Shown piece after piece: positions 37,560-49,900 of a stretch of 64,000 bases of DNA. Source of the DNA: Corbicula japonica (taxonomy: Eukaryota > Mollusca > Bivalvia > Venerida > Cyrenidae). The stretch covers positions 1,747,693 to 1,811,692 of the forward strand of contig JAZAYU010000085.1 in NCBI GenBank assembly GCA_038501625.1. The letters run 5' to 3'. The first letter of the stretch is position 1. Each line of letters starts with the position of its first letter. A model generated the notes under the pieces. It saw only the letters and a program-made list of their open reading frames with translations. It did no database searches and was not told the DNA's origin. A program made the position numbers and the translations under genes.

Positions 37560-40500
37560 GTAGTTCCGAATCACCCTTACATGGTCTATTCCGGATCACT
37601 TCCGGCCATCGCATTTTGAAGGTCGAACGTCGAACTGGTTTTGAATGTCGAACGTCGAACTGGTTTTGAATGTCGAACGTCGAACTACATTTTGAATGTC
37701 GAACGTCGAACTGGTTTTGAATGTCGAACGTCGAACTGCATTTTGAATGTCGAACGTCGAACTTGTTTTGAATGTCGAACGTCAATCTGCATTTTGAATG
37801 TCGAACGTCGAACTGGTGTTGAATGTCGAACGTCGAACTGCATTTTGAATGTCGAACGTCGAACTGGTTTTGAATGACGAACGTCGAACGGCATTTTGAA
37901 TGTCGAACGTCGAACTGGTTTTGAATGTCGAACGTCGAAATGGTTTTGAATGTCGAACGTCGAGCTGGTGTTGAATGTCGAACGTCGAAATGGTTTTTAA
38001 TGTCGAACGTCGAACTGCATTTTGAACGTCGAACGTCGAACTGCATTTTGAATGTCGAACGTCGATTTGGTTTTGAATGTCGAACGTCGAACGGGTTTAG
38101 AATGTCGAACGTCCAACTGCATTTTGAATGTCGAACGTCGAACTTCATTTTGAATGTCGAACGTCAAACTGGTTTTGAATGCCGAACGTCGATCTGCATT
38201 TTGAATGTCGAACGTCGAACTGGTTTTGAATGTCGAATGTCGAACTGGTTTTGAATGTCGAACGTCGAACTGCAATTTGAATGTCGAACGTCGAAGTGGT
38301 TTTGAATGTCGAAAGTCGAACTGCATCTTGAATGTCGAACGTCTAACTCGTGTTGAATGTCGAACGTCGAACTGCATTTTGAATGTCGAACGTCGAACTG
38401 GTGTTGAATGTCGAACGTCAAACTGGTTTTGAATGTCGAACATCGAACTGCATTTTGAATGTCGAACGTCGAACTGGTTTTGAAAGTCGAATGTCGAACT
38501 TGTTTTGAATTTCGAACGTCGGACTGCATTTTGAATGTCGAACGTCGAACTGGTTTTGAATGCCGAACGTCGATCTGCATTTTGAATGTCGAACGTCGAA
38601 CTGGTTTTGAATGCCGAACGTCGAACTGGTTTTAAATGTCGAACGTCGAACTGCATTTTGAATGTCGAACGTCGAACTGGTTTTGAATGTCGAACGTCGA
38701 ACTGCATTTTGAATGTCGAACGTCGAACTGGTTTTGAATGTCGAACGTCGAACTGCATTTTGAATGTCGAACGTCGAACTGGTTTTGAATGTCGAACGTC
38801 GAACTGCATTTTGAATGTCGAACGTCGAACTGGTTTTGAATGTCGAACGTCGAACTGGTTTTAAATGTCAAATGACGAACTGCATTTTGAATGTTGAACG
38901 TCGAACTGGTTTTGAATGTCAAACGTCGAACTGCATTTTGAATGTCGAACGTCGAACTGGTTTTGAATGTCGAACTGCATTTTGAATGTCGAACGTCGAA
39001 CTGGTTTTGAATGTCGAACGTCGATCTGCATTTTGAATGTCGAACGTCGAACTGGTTTTGAATGTCGATCTGCATTTTAAATGTCGGACGTCGAACTGGT
39101 TTTGAATGGCGATCGTCGAACTGGTTTTGAATGTCGAACGTCGAACTGGTGTTGAATGTCGAACGTCGAACTGGTTTTGAATGTCGAACGTCGAACTGCA
39201 TTATGAATGTCGAACGTCGAACTGCATTTTGAATGTCGAACGTCGAACTGGTTTTGAATGTCGAACGTCGAACTGCATTTTAAATGTCGGACGTCGAACT
39301 GGTTTTGAATGGCGAACGTCGAACTGGTTTTGAATGTCGAACGTCGAACTGCATTTTGAATGTCGAACGTCGAACTGGTTTTGAATGTCGAACGTCGATC
39401 TGCATTTTGAATGTCGAACGTCGAACTGGTTTTGAATGTCGAACGTTGAACTGCATTTTGAATGTCGAACGTCGAACTGGTTTTGAATGTCGAACGTCGA
39501 ACTGGTTTTGAATGTCGAACGTCGAACTGCATTTTGAATGTCGAACGTCGAACTGGTGTTGAATGTCGAACGTCGAACTGCATTTTGAATGTCGAACGTC
39601 GAACTGGTTTTGAATGTCGAACGTCGAACTGCATTTTGAATGTCGGACGTCGAACTGGTTTTGAATGTCGAACGTCGAACTGCATTTTGAATGTCGAACG
39701 TCGAACTGGTTTTGAATGTCGAACGTCGAACTGCATTTTGAATGTCGAACGTCGAACTGGTTTTGAATGTCGAACGTCGAACTGCATTTTGAATGTCGAA
39801 CGTCGAACTGGTGTTGAATGTCGAACGTCGAACTGATTTTGAACGTCGATCGTCGAACTGCATTATGAATGTCGAACGTCGAACTGCATTTGGAATGTGG
39901 AACGTCGAACTGGTTTTGAATGTCGAACGTCGCTCTGCATTTTAAATGTCGGACGTCGAACTGGTTTTGAATGGCGAACGTCGAACTGGTTTTGAATGTC
40001 GAACGTCGAACTGGTTTTTAATGTCGAACGTCGATCTGCATTTTGAATGTCGAACGTCGAACTGGTTTTGAATGTCGAACGTCGAACTGGTTTTGAATGT
40101 CGAACGTCGAACTGCATTTTGAATGTCGAACGTCCAACCGGTTTTGAATGTCGAACGTCGAAATGGTTTTGAATGTCGAACGTCGAACTGCATTTTGAAT
40201 GTCGAACGTCCAACCGGTTTTGAATGTCGAACGTCCAACCGGTTTTGAATGTCGAACGTCGAACTGCATTTTGAATGTCGAACGTCGAACTGGTTTTGAA
40301 TGTCGAACGTCGAACTGCATTTTGAATGTCGAACGTCGAACTGGTTTTGAATGTCGAACGTCGAACTGCATTTTGAATGTCGAACGTCGAACTGGTTTTG
40401 AATGTCGAAGGTCGAACTGCATTTTGAATGTCGAACGTCGAACTGGTTTTGAATGTCGAACGTCGAACTGCATTTTGAATGTCGAACGTCGAACTGGTTT

Positions 40501-40650
40501 TGAATGTCGAACGTCGAACTGCATTTTGAATGTCGAACGTCGAACTGGTTTTGAATGTCGAACGTCGAACTGCAATTGAATGTCGAACGTCGAACTGCAT
40601 TTTGCATGTCGAACGTCGAACGTAGAGCCAACTTCACACACATACATGTA
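37560..40650 (-). repeat. CpG-dense 25/26-bp satellite array, right arm of giant inverted repeat
   Basis: About 118 units in the opposite orientation (GAATGTCGAACGTCGAACTG with GTTTT or CATTT) run from 37614 to 40626. Type A and B units again mostly alternate. Flanks on both sides match the left arm in reverse complement. The inner flank differs in order: GTACC...TTCCGAATGCAAGTGAC lies next to the array on the left, but about 110 bp inside it on the right, so the arms have been rearranged since duplication. Confidence 0.95.
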
Positions 40651-41826
40651 TTGGCATCCGGTTTAACCGACGCTAGATTTCCTCCTCCGGGCCTAATCGA
40701 TGAAACACTGTCCTTAAAATTCGTGGCTAAAATTGCTTGTTAAAATGGTTAGTAATAAACAACATTTGTTTTCGTGTAACCGAAAGTAATACTTTTTTTG
40801 TTTCTAATTAGAAACCTGTCAAATAGGATATAATAGAGGAGGTCTACAGGTTATGGCGTCGAGCCCAAAAGTAGGTGGTTGTCGCTGAGCCTGCAAAAGC
40901 ATGAAACACTCAAATTGGGAAATAGAAATAACTAGTCTGTCAGGCGTGAACCATTCTTGATGACTTTCAAAGTAAGAGTAGAAACAACAAAAATAACAGC
41001 CATAGCGTCAACAAAATGAATGGGGATTATCAATTGATACATTAATGATCAGTGAATAATGACAATTCATCAAATTACTTGCAAAAGCATGAAACACTCA
41101 AATTGGTAATTAGAAATACCAAGTCTGTCTGGCATGAACCATCCTTGGAGACTTTCAAAGTAAGAGCGCGCATGCCTGCTATGGAATTGCGGGAAAGTTA
41201 AAAAAACTGAAAGAGGCCAAGTATGCAGGTATTAGAATTAGTATAATAAGATGAATGATTGATGATAATGGCATGTATAGGTATATAGGCTGTTATAGGA
41301 CAATATATCAATAAATCAAACACGACACAGGCAATAACTGTAGACAAACTATGGTGGACAATACGAGACACTACATAAATGAAATAATACAAATGATTAC
41401 GAAGTAGCCCTGTGACAAGGACAAGAAACTCCATATGCAAACAAAACGATTCTGTCGTCCGTGTTATCAAATATGTGCAATGTTATTAAACATAAAACGA
41501 GGGATCTGTAATTTTAATCCATAAATAATAGGCAATACGGAGTCTATTAAACAAATAAATATATTTAGTAGTGTTTATCTGATTTCTTGTTAACAAAGGT
41601 TAATATTCCGGAATAGAAGCTTTATTTTTTTAATACGTTAAATAAAATAAAAGATTAATGATTTAATGATTGTGTTAAATATATGACAGCACTTTTACAT
41701 ATATACATGAGTGTGCAGGTGTGCAATAGTGAACGTCAATGAAGAAGTCGTAAAGCAGATATTTCTTATACCATTATCGAATCTTCCTGTCCTAACATAG
41801 TCCTCTGCTCCATTCACAACAGATTT
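40651..41826. other. Intergenic DNA left of the LINE
   Basis: No gene is supported. It contains the pair of direct repeats listed separately. Confidence 0.4.
40892..41166 (+). repeat. Pair of about 85-bp direct repeats, 188 bp apart
   Basis: TGCAAAAGCATGAAACACTC starts at 40892 and again at 41080. Both copies continue through CAAATTGG, AGAAATA, GTCTGTC, GTGAACCAT or ATGAACCAT and GACTTTCAAAGTAAGAG, with scattered differences. Confidence 0.8.
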
Positions 41827-43860
41827 GGTACGATTTTGATCGCCAACTTAAAAATAATATTCTTCCAAATCTCCCCTAGCTAAATTTATACCTTGAAGAT
41901 ATTTTGGACATAAATTCGGAAACATCTAAACCAAATTCAAAAAAGCTCTTTTCACTTTTGAAACACTCTAAACAAGACTCGGGATCTGTTGCACCCCTGC
42001 GCAGGGACAACAAAACCTTCCAGGATGACCAAACAAAAGCAAGTATTCTAAACGATCAATTTCAATCTGTCTTTAGTCCTAACTTAAACACCAATTAGTC
42101 TTAAATCACTCTGTGAGATGAAAATAGAGGAAAACAGAAATGACCAAACATCAGAGATGCCAGACATAACAGTAAGTACAAGAGGTATAGAAAAACTCCT
42201 GAAAAAATTAAATCCCCATAAAGCAGCTGGACCAGACATGATAAAACCTATAATCCTAAAAACCTTGGCATTAGAACTCTCTCCTGTACTAACTATTCGT
42301 TTTCAAAAGTCTTTAAATGAAAGTAAAATCCCAACTGACTGGAAAAAAGCAAACATCTCTCCAGTATACAAGAAGGGTGAAAAGTCTGACCCTGCCAACT
42401 ATAGGCCTATATCTTTGACATGCATCTTATGCAAAACCTTGGAGCACATTGTTTCTTCCTCTATAACCAAATACTTTAATAGTCGTAACCTATTCTATGA
42501 ACTACAGCATGGCTTCAGGGAAAAGCGCTCTTGCGAGACCCAATTATGCTTGTAAATGACCTTGTCAAATCCATCTACCAGAAAAAGCAAACAGATCTTA
42601 TCCTATTAGACTTTAGTAAAGCTTTTGACAAGGTCAGCCATGGAAAACTTCTCCTAAAACTCCATAGATATGGCATTCGAGGTTCAAATCTTAAATGGAT
42701 TAAGGCCTTTCTAGATGATAGACAACAATCAGTTGTCATAAATGGCATATGCTCTTCTGCCATTCCTGTTTCCTCTGGGGTTCCCCAAGGCTCGGTGCTT
42801 GGGCCCCTACTATTCCTTGCATATATAAATGACCTACCTGAAAATATACAATCCAAAGTACGGCTATTTGCTGACGACACAGCCATCTACTTAACACTTA
42901 CATCCAAAAATCAATCAAAAGTCCTCCAAAATGACCTATGCACACTTGAAAAATGGAGCCATGACTGGGATATGGAGTTTAACCCATCTAAATGCCAGGT
43001 GATTCATGTTACTAGGTCCAAAACACCGGTACAAAATAAATATTCTTTGTATGGTATTCAGTTGGCTTCAACCTCCTCAGCTAGATACTTAGGGGTAGAC
43101 ATCACATCAGACTTGACCTGGGATACCCACATTACCAGAGTAACTAAAAAAAGTCAGTTGTAGCTTAGGCTTCCTGCGCAGGAATTTAAAAACTCACTCT
43201 GAACCCCTCAAAGCAACAGCCTACAAAATGTTAGTTAGACCTCAGTTGGAGTATTGCTCCTCTGTCTGGTCCCCATACACGGACACGCTCACAAACCAGA
43301 TCGAGGCAGTGCAACGCAGGGCAGCGCGATGGGTCAAGAATGATTTTGGACGACTTTCCAGTGTATCAGAGATGCTTGAATCTCTACACTGGCGCAAATT
43401 AGATCAACGGCGCATAGACAGCCGTCTCGCCATGATGTATAAGATAACCAACTCTCTTGTAGAAATTCCCATTTCTGGAAACCTTATCCCAATGACTAGG
43501 AAGTCAAGACATTCTCACCCATTGGCTTATCAACTTATTACTGCTACAACTGATTATTACAAATACTCTTTTTTCCCTCGAGCCATATTCCATTGGAACA
43601 ATCTACCACCGGACATTGTCTCGTGTCAGACGATTGAGCAGTTCAACAAAGCTGTAGGCTGTGTTGGACATGTCTCCCCATAAGCTAACATTATAGTACA
43701 CTTTTACTTTTAATATAACCCCTCTATCTTTCTTTTTTTACATCTCTTTTAAACCCTATCCATTCTTAATCTTTATTCTTTACTAACAGTCTCCCAGCAG
43801 ACGCGCAATATGTCTAGGTCCCCATCAGGGGTTCGACATTACTGGAAGATAGATAGATAG
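41827..43860 (+). mobile_element. 5'-truncated, frameshifted LINE (Jockey/CR1-like reverse transcriptase)
   Basis: Remains of one reverse-transcriptase ORF run from about 41880 to a TAA at 43681-43683 and are split by at least three frameshifts (near 42080, 42540 and 43147). Motifs in order are: linker SETSKPNSKKLFSLLKHSKQ; LNPHKAAGPDMI; WKKANISPVYKKG; YRPISLT; DFSKAFDKVSH; SGVPQGSVLGPLLFL; the catalytic FADDTAIY (about 42863-42886); and the C-terminal QLEYCSSVWSP, IEAVQRRAARWV and FHWNNLPPDIV. The endonuclease is missing. The 3' end carries a CCCCATCAGGGG hairpin and a short GATA tail ending at 43860. It is inactive as it stands. Confidence 0.9.
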
Positions 43861-43914
43861 AAGGACAGAGGAAGTAGTCTAGCAAAATACAATTGGCGTG
43901 CAAAACCTAGCAAA
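43861..43914 (+). promoter_or_regulatory. 5' UTR / proximal promoter of RMC1, reduced to 54 bp by the LINE
   Basis: Only 54 bases lie between the LINE tail and the RMC1 ATG. CTAGCAAAAT occurs twice (43879 and 43907), the second overlapping the start codon. No TATA box is seen. Transcription must start in this short strip or inside the LINE, unless a 5' non-coding exon lies further left. Confidence 0.4.
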
Positions 43915-46900
43915 ATGGCCACCGCGGAAGGTTTACACTACATTGAGCTGTGCAAAGCGCCAATAAGATTTGAACCGATAAGTAAAGTAACAAACGTCTT
44001 CTATGATGATGCAAATCAACAGGTACAGAGCATATTGGATGCTTAATAATCATGAATATTTTAGAGGTTATTTAAGTTCATTGCAGATTTTCGGATATGA
44101 TCAAATTCGGATAATAAACTTATCACAAACACTTAAGACATCTTACTAATTAATTTAGACAAATTGATGATAGACAACCGCTGAACGTAAAAGATTATTC
44201 TCTTTTATCTTTTACCAGTCCAGCGCAATAAGTAGCTTGACATATTAATTGTAGTCGGAACTCTCAAAATGAACTGTCCACAATTATTTTTAAACCAGCT
44301 CAGTGTAGAGCATTATGAACTCGGCATAAACTATCTGTTGGTGGAATACAGATTAAAGTTTCGTTCTTAAACTTTACTAAAAGCCCATAAAACTTTAAGC
44401 CTTTTCACTACCCTTCACTGCAAAAGTATATTTTATGTACTTTAGGTACCGACGGGTGGCACGAAATACCCAAATCTACCCAAATCCACCCAAATATACC
44501 CAAATCTTAGTAGTTTCAGATAAATCTTGACAAATTCTATATATTTTAGCTATCTTTTGTTGATACTGAATAAAACAATCAAACTTTATATTGGAGTAAT
44601 TTATATTTATTGAAATATTGATCAATTTACAATCATAAAGTACATGCAGTTATATCCCTCCCCATATTGCTTATATGTTGCTTATCAATAGCTTCCAAAA
44701 TCTAAAAAGTTAGTTTATCAACATTTAACAATAATCATAGTCATCATCATCATTAGCAGCAGCATCAGCAGCAGCATTATCATCAGTGTATGACTACTTT
44801 GTTTTTTTTTTTATGTTTGGTGAAACATACAGTTGCTATTACCATTTAGGAAGATTTGGGTAGATGAAAATAAGTATTTTGATTATTAAAACTTATATGA
44901 AGTTAACTGTGTACTTACTTTTTTGTTCAATTTGACATATTCAATTATGAAATATGTAGATATGAGTAATATTTACCAACAGCAACTATAAAATTGGTAG
45001 ATTTGGGTAGATTTGTGTATTTGGGTAGATTTGGGTATTTCGTGCTGCCGGGTACTGACCCCATCCAATCAGGATGCACACTGTTTGCTTCTTGGTCAGA
45101 AATAACCTAATGAATCAAGAAGTGAACGGTGTAGATCAGAGGTGTAGAATTCCACTCGACCGCTCACCATGGCATGTAAATGATCAGTTGGGTCTAGTGA
45201 AGCGGCCGAAACACTCGACCGACTGGGCGAGTAAATTTTTCAGCAATGCACATGTGTTTTCTTCAGAAAATGAAATATTTTCACTTTGTTTACAAAATAC
45301 AATTCGATTTCCGGTATTTCGTTAAATTTCCGGAGTATTCAGAACGTTTCTGATGTAAAGGTAACAGCGGGGATTTATTTTTATCCTCACTGGGTTTCCC
45401 GAATCAGAAGGAGGCTGCAAGTACACGTATTTTCCAGCTAAATGTCAAAATGATGAAACAAATGAAGATAACATATTTTACACAAGGTAGGGGTGATGAT
45501 GAAAAGCGATAGAGCGAGCGAGCGAGAGAGACAGTAAGAATGAGATAGAACGAATAGAAAAACGAAATTGCAAGAGAAAAAGTATTTTATTTAAAATGTA
45601 AGAGCGAGTGTACTTTCTGTAAGGGTAAGTGCACTTACTCATTCACTAGACCTGCAGGGTGAGTGGGTCCAAAAAAATTTCTACACCTCTTTAGATCCTG
45701 CTCAGACAGCTGTGATCTGGATCTACCAGTACACTATTTTAGCCCTTGGGTTAACAGTCATATTACATGGAGTAAAGGGTAAAACATAAATGTTTTGCTT
45801 TCAGGTATTTGCAGTGCGATCTAATGGTTCAATGGGAGTTGTTGTCAAAGGGCCTAATGATAAAGAAGGCATCACATTTAGGTAATAAATATTTCCATTT
45901 AAACTTTATACATGCCTTGTTGAATATTATTGTTTGATCTTTGTTAGTCTGTCTAACCTGGCCTATCTGTCTGCCAAAATTTCTGATAAATTTACTATTT
46001 GGTGGATTTTTTTCAAACTTGCATGGATGGTCAGCCAAAATAAGTAGGTGATTGAAATGAAGGATACTTCCAGTCAATTTAAAAAGTCGTAGCAAACAGC
46101 ACATTTGTAATGTCTCATCAGGATCTACACTCTTCTCTTCTTGGTCAGAAATAACCTAATGAGTCAAAAAGCAAACAGTGTAGGTCCTGATCATATGGCA
46201 CAAATGTGCCAGCTTATCTGGATCTTCACTGTTTTCCCACTCTGATTTTTAGTTATATATTTAGTAATTTGTTTCAGACTGTGGGCAAATGATCATAGAT
46301 TTTTAAAACCTAAAGAGTACCAATAATTTTAATACATTGTATTTACAGGATGGAGGACAGAGGAGATGTGATATCCATGAAGTTTTCACCTGACAGACGC
46401 ATTCTTGCCATACAGAGATCAGCCAAGTCTGTTGTAAGAAATATGTAGCTTTGTTAATACTTTGAGAGGACCATGATTTTGTCTTTATAACATATATTCC
46501 CTTAATTATTGAATATTTAATCAATTTTTTTTATAAGATGATTATTGTGCTACCACTTACCAGTGTCTATTCCGTCAAGTGTGGATCTACACTAGTACCT
46601 CTGTCAGAAATAACCAAAAGAAACTTAAAGCAAATGATGTAGATCCTGATCAGATGCCATCTAATCAGGATCTACACTGTACACTATTTTAGTTATTAGG
46701 TTGTTTCTGATCAAAAAGCCAACAGTGCAGATCTTGATTGGATGTGCCAGCTGAGTAAAGGGTTAAGATGTTCATAGGACTATACTTTATCATTGTAATA
46801 TTGTATTTTCCAGGAGTTCATGAACTTCCAAGAAGATTTGACAACTGATACCCAGGAATATTCACAGACATGCAAGGTAACTTCGTAGATGCTTGTTTGC

Positions 46901-49900
46901 CTTTTATACACTGTTTGATTTTTGATTCACTAGATTATTTCTGACTAAGAAGTGAATGTTGTTGATTCTGATCAGATGGTACATTTTGGTGAGCCAGGGG
47001 ATAACGGCCATATCCCATGGTGTAAAGGGTTAAAACCAGTACTGTCCCAGGTGGTGGATTAACTCTTTACCTCAAAGATAAGCCTTTTAATCACATGGGC
47101 AACCACTATAGAGGGAAATAAACCGGCACATCTGTGCCATCATATCTGGATCTATACTGTTGCTTTCTGTTTAGATCTAGATCAGACAGCAAGGATGTGC
47201 TGGCTGATTTGGATCTAAACAGGTTGCTCATGTGATAAAAGGTGTATCAGTGTAGTAAGTTGTTGAGAAAATTGATGTCAAACTCTATCCTTGGTGGATT
47301 CAAACCCACAGCCTCGGTATCTACAGTCACAAGGTTTACCCATCTACTAGTTCATTGAAGCTTTGAAACAAGTACAGTGTTTTATATAATATTGAGTTAA
47401 TTAAGCAAATCAGTTGAGCACCTGTCACTGTTAATATGAATAAATATGGCACAACATTATCTTTATAAAAAGAATATTTATATATTGCCTAGAGATAGGT
47501 GACATGAACAACTTATTAAGTTGAAAATATTGAAATTGTTGCTTTTCAGGGGAGATCCAACCAGATCAAGGGCTTTATGTGGACCACAGTCAATGAGCTG
47601 GCTTTTATTACAGAACAAGGCATTGAATTCTATCAGGTTAGATATTATTCTGTAAAACTTGTGAATTAGGACAGTCATTGGGAACACCAAAACGGACTTA
47701 CATGACCTGTTTTGCTTAAGACAAAGGGGCTACATAGGGAAGATGTGGTATATCAGTTTGTCCATTATAATAACACAAAATTGGCTGTAATGTTGCCATT
47801 TCTTTGTTACACTATCAAGATTTACTTCTTTTGACAACATATTTCTGACATACATGTAGTGTTATTTATATTTTTTAAAATAATGCTTCTAACAGACTGG
47901 TCGTCAAACATGGATTTGAATAAAGTTTAAAACAATTAAACAGAAAAATATATATTTATTTTAAAATGGTTATTTGATAAGAATCTGCCACTTTTGTAAG
48001 ATAAACAATAAATTGATGAATAATTCAGAAACATCTTTTCCCAAGGTCATAAAACTAAATCTGGAGACCAGTCTTATTTCTCAAGTGTTTGATTGGCAGA
48101 AATGGCGACTGGTCAGATGCTTGAGATTTGAGACTGGTCTCTAATCTTAGTTCTATGATCTTGGGCCCAGTTTATTAATATTATAGCATCTTGCACCCAT
48201 AAGAGAAAAGAGAAAATGTTGAATATTTGTTTTCTCTTTTTTTTTTCCAGATAAATGCAGAGAAAAGGTCCCTGAAAAACTTAAAATCACTCAATATGAG
48301 TGTTGTCTGGCATGTATGGACGGTAAGACATTTTTTGTAGCATTGAAAAAGGAGATTGTGCGATTTATTTTGAAATAATAAGTAGCTTTCAGTGATAGAT
48401 TGTAGTATTTATCAAGAGGCGGAGTTCAGGTGCAGAAGGATATATCATCAGGATAATAGCCCTGAGAGATATATTTCTATGCATCTAAAAGACGTCCATT
48501 GATAAATTCTGCGATATGTCATTGGAAGCTTCTTATTATTTTAATTATAACATGAATATGTTTTATAGAGCTTTGAAAATATCAGTAATACTTCGATGAG
48601 TATGTTTTTCAAGTGATTCTCTGAACTGTTTTATTTATATCAAAAGTCGCTAGTTATAGCACATAACATAATTAAACATTAAAGGTATATAGCTAAACAT
48701 AGGCATTAAATTTCAAAGCCTGTGTCAAAGTTTACGATTATTTCCCGAATCTATTTATTCTATGAATTGCAATTTAATAATTATGAAATTTGTCTGGATT
48801 CTGTAACACAAATTATTACATAATACAAGTCAGTGTATGGGCATTAAATATATCAGGTCTGCCCAGTCAAAGAATCTGCCAAGTGGAGTGATTTCCACAG
48901 TGAACAGATCTGCTCACAAAATCCTTGAAAATAATGACCTCATTAATAAATGAAGTCACAGTATTGAGAATAATTTCAGAGTCGCCCTGACGGTGGTCTT
49001 CTGGTTGTGGCAACAGGACAGCTGGCAAACAATATACAGCCTATTTATTTTACTGTAAGTTTACTTTTAACCTGCCAAATATGTGAAATGGCATCTCCTT
49101 TTTTTAGATTGGCCAGTTAATTGAGTGTTCTATGTGGTTTTTCAGTAATTATTATAAGATGGCATTGTGACAGTTTTACACAACAAATAAAGAATCAATA
49201 TCACAGGTACATGTCAGTATGGCACAGGTTAGGATAGAGTTTCAGGGTTTACTTTCCTTTACTTCATTAGATATGACCGTCATTCCATGCGGTCTGATCA
49301 GGGTCACCCTGTTCACAGAAGCATCTGAATGCATCCTAATAAGAAGATACTTTTCAGACCATGAAGGTCTGCAATTTGATCAGGGTCTACATTTATCACA
49401 GAATCAGTAAGACCCATATGTTAACTACTATTTGGACAGTTATTTTAAATCTTGTACTTAGTACAATATTGTTGTGCTAAAAGCAAAAGTGATAGGGTTC
49501 AGCATTACCTGTATTTAGGAGCCTAAGAGTATCGCTAAGTTCCATGCAATTTTAATTTATAATAAATCATACTGTAATAAGCAGCCACCTGTATTAACCA
49601 TTTGCTACATATATCAGCATATTTAGCCAGCACATCCATGCTGTCTGATCTGAATCTGCACTGGTGGCATCTGGATCAGAAATAACCTAATGGATCTAAA
49701 AGCGTCCTGAGTAGACCCTATTCAGACAGCATCTACAATGTTCACCCATGCAACAGACATGGGGCGAATTAAATTTTAATGCTAATGCATTAATAATGCA
49801 TTACTTTTTGTCAGTAATGAAAGGTAATGATTAATTCAACAGATTTAGCATTATTTTAATGCTAATTTAATGCATTACCTATGCCAAAATGCTGTAATGC

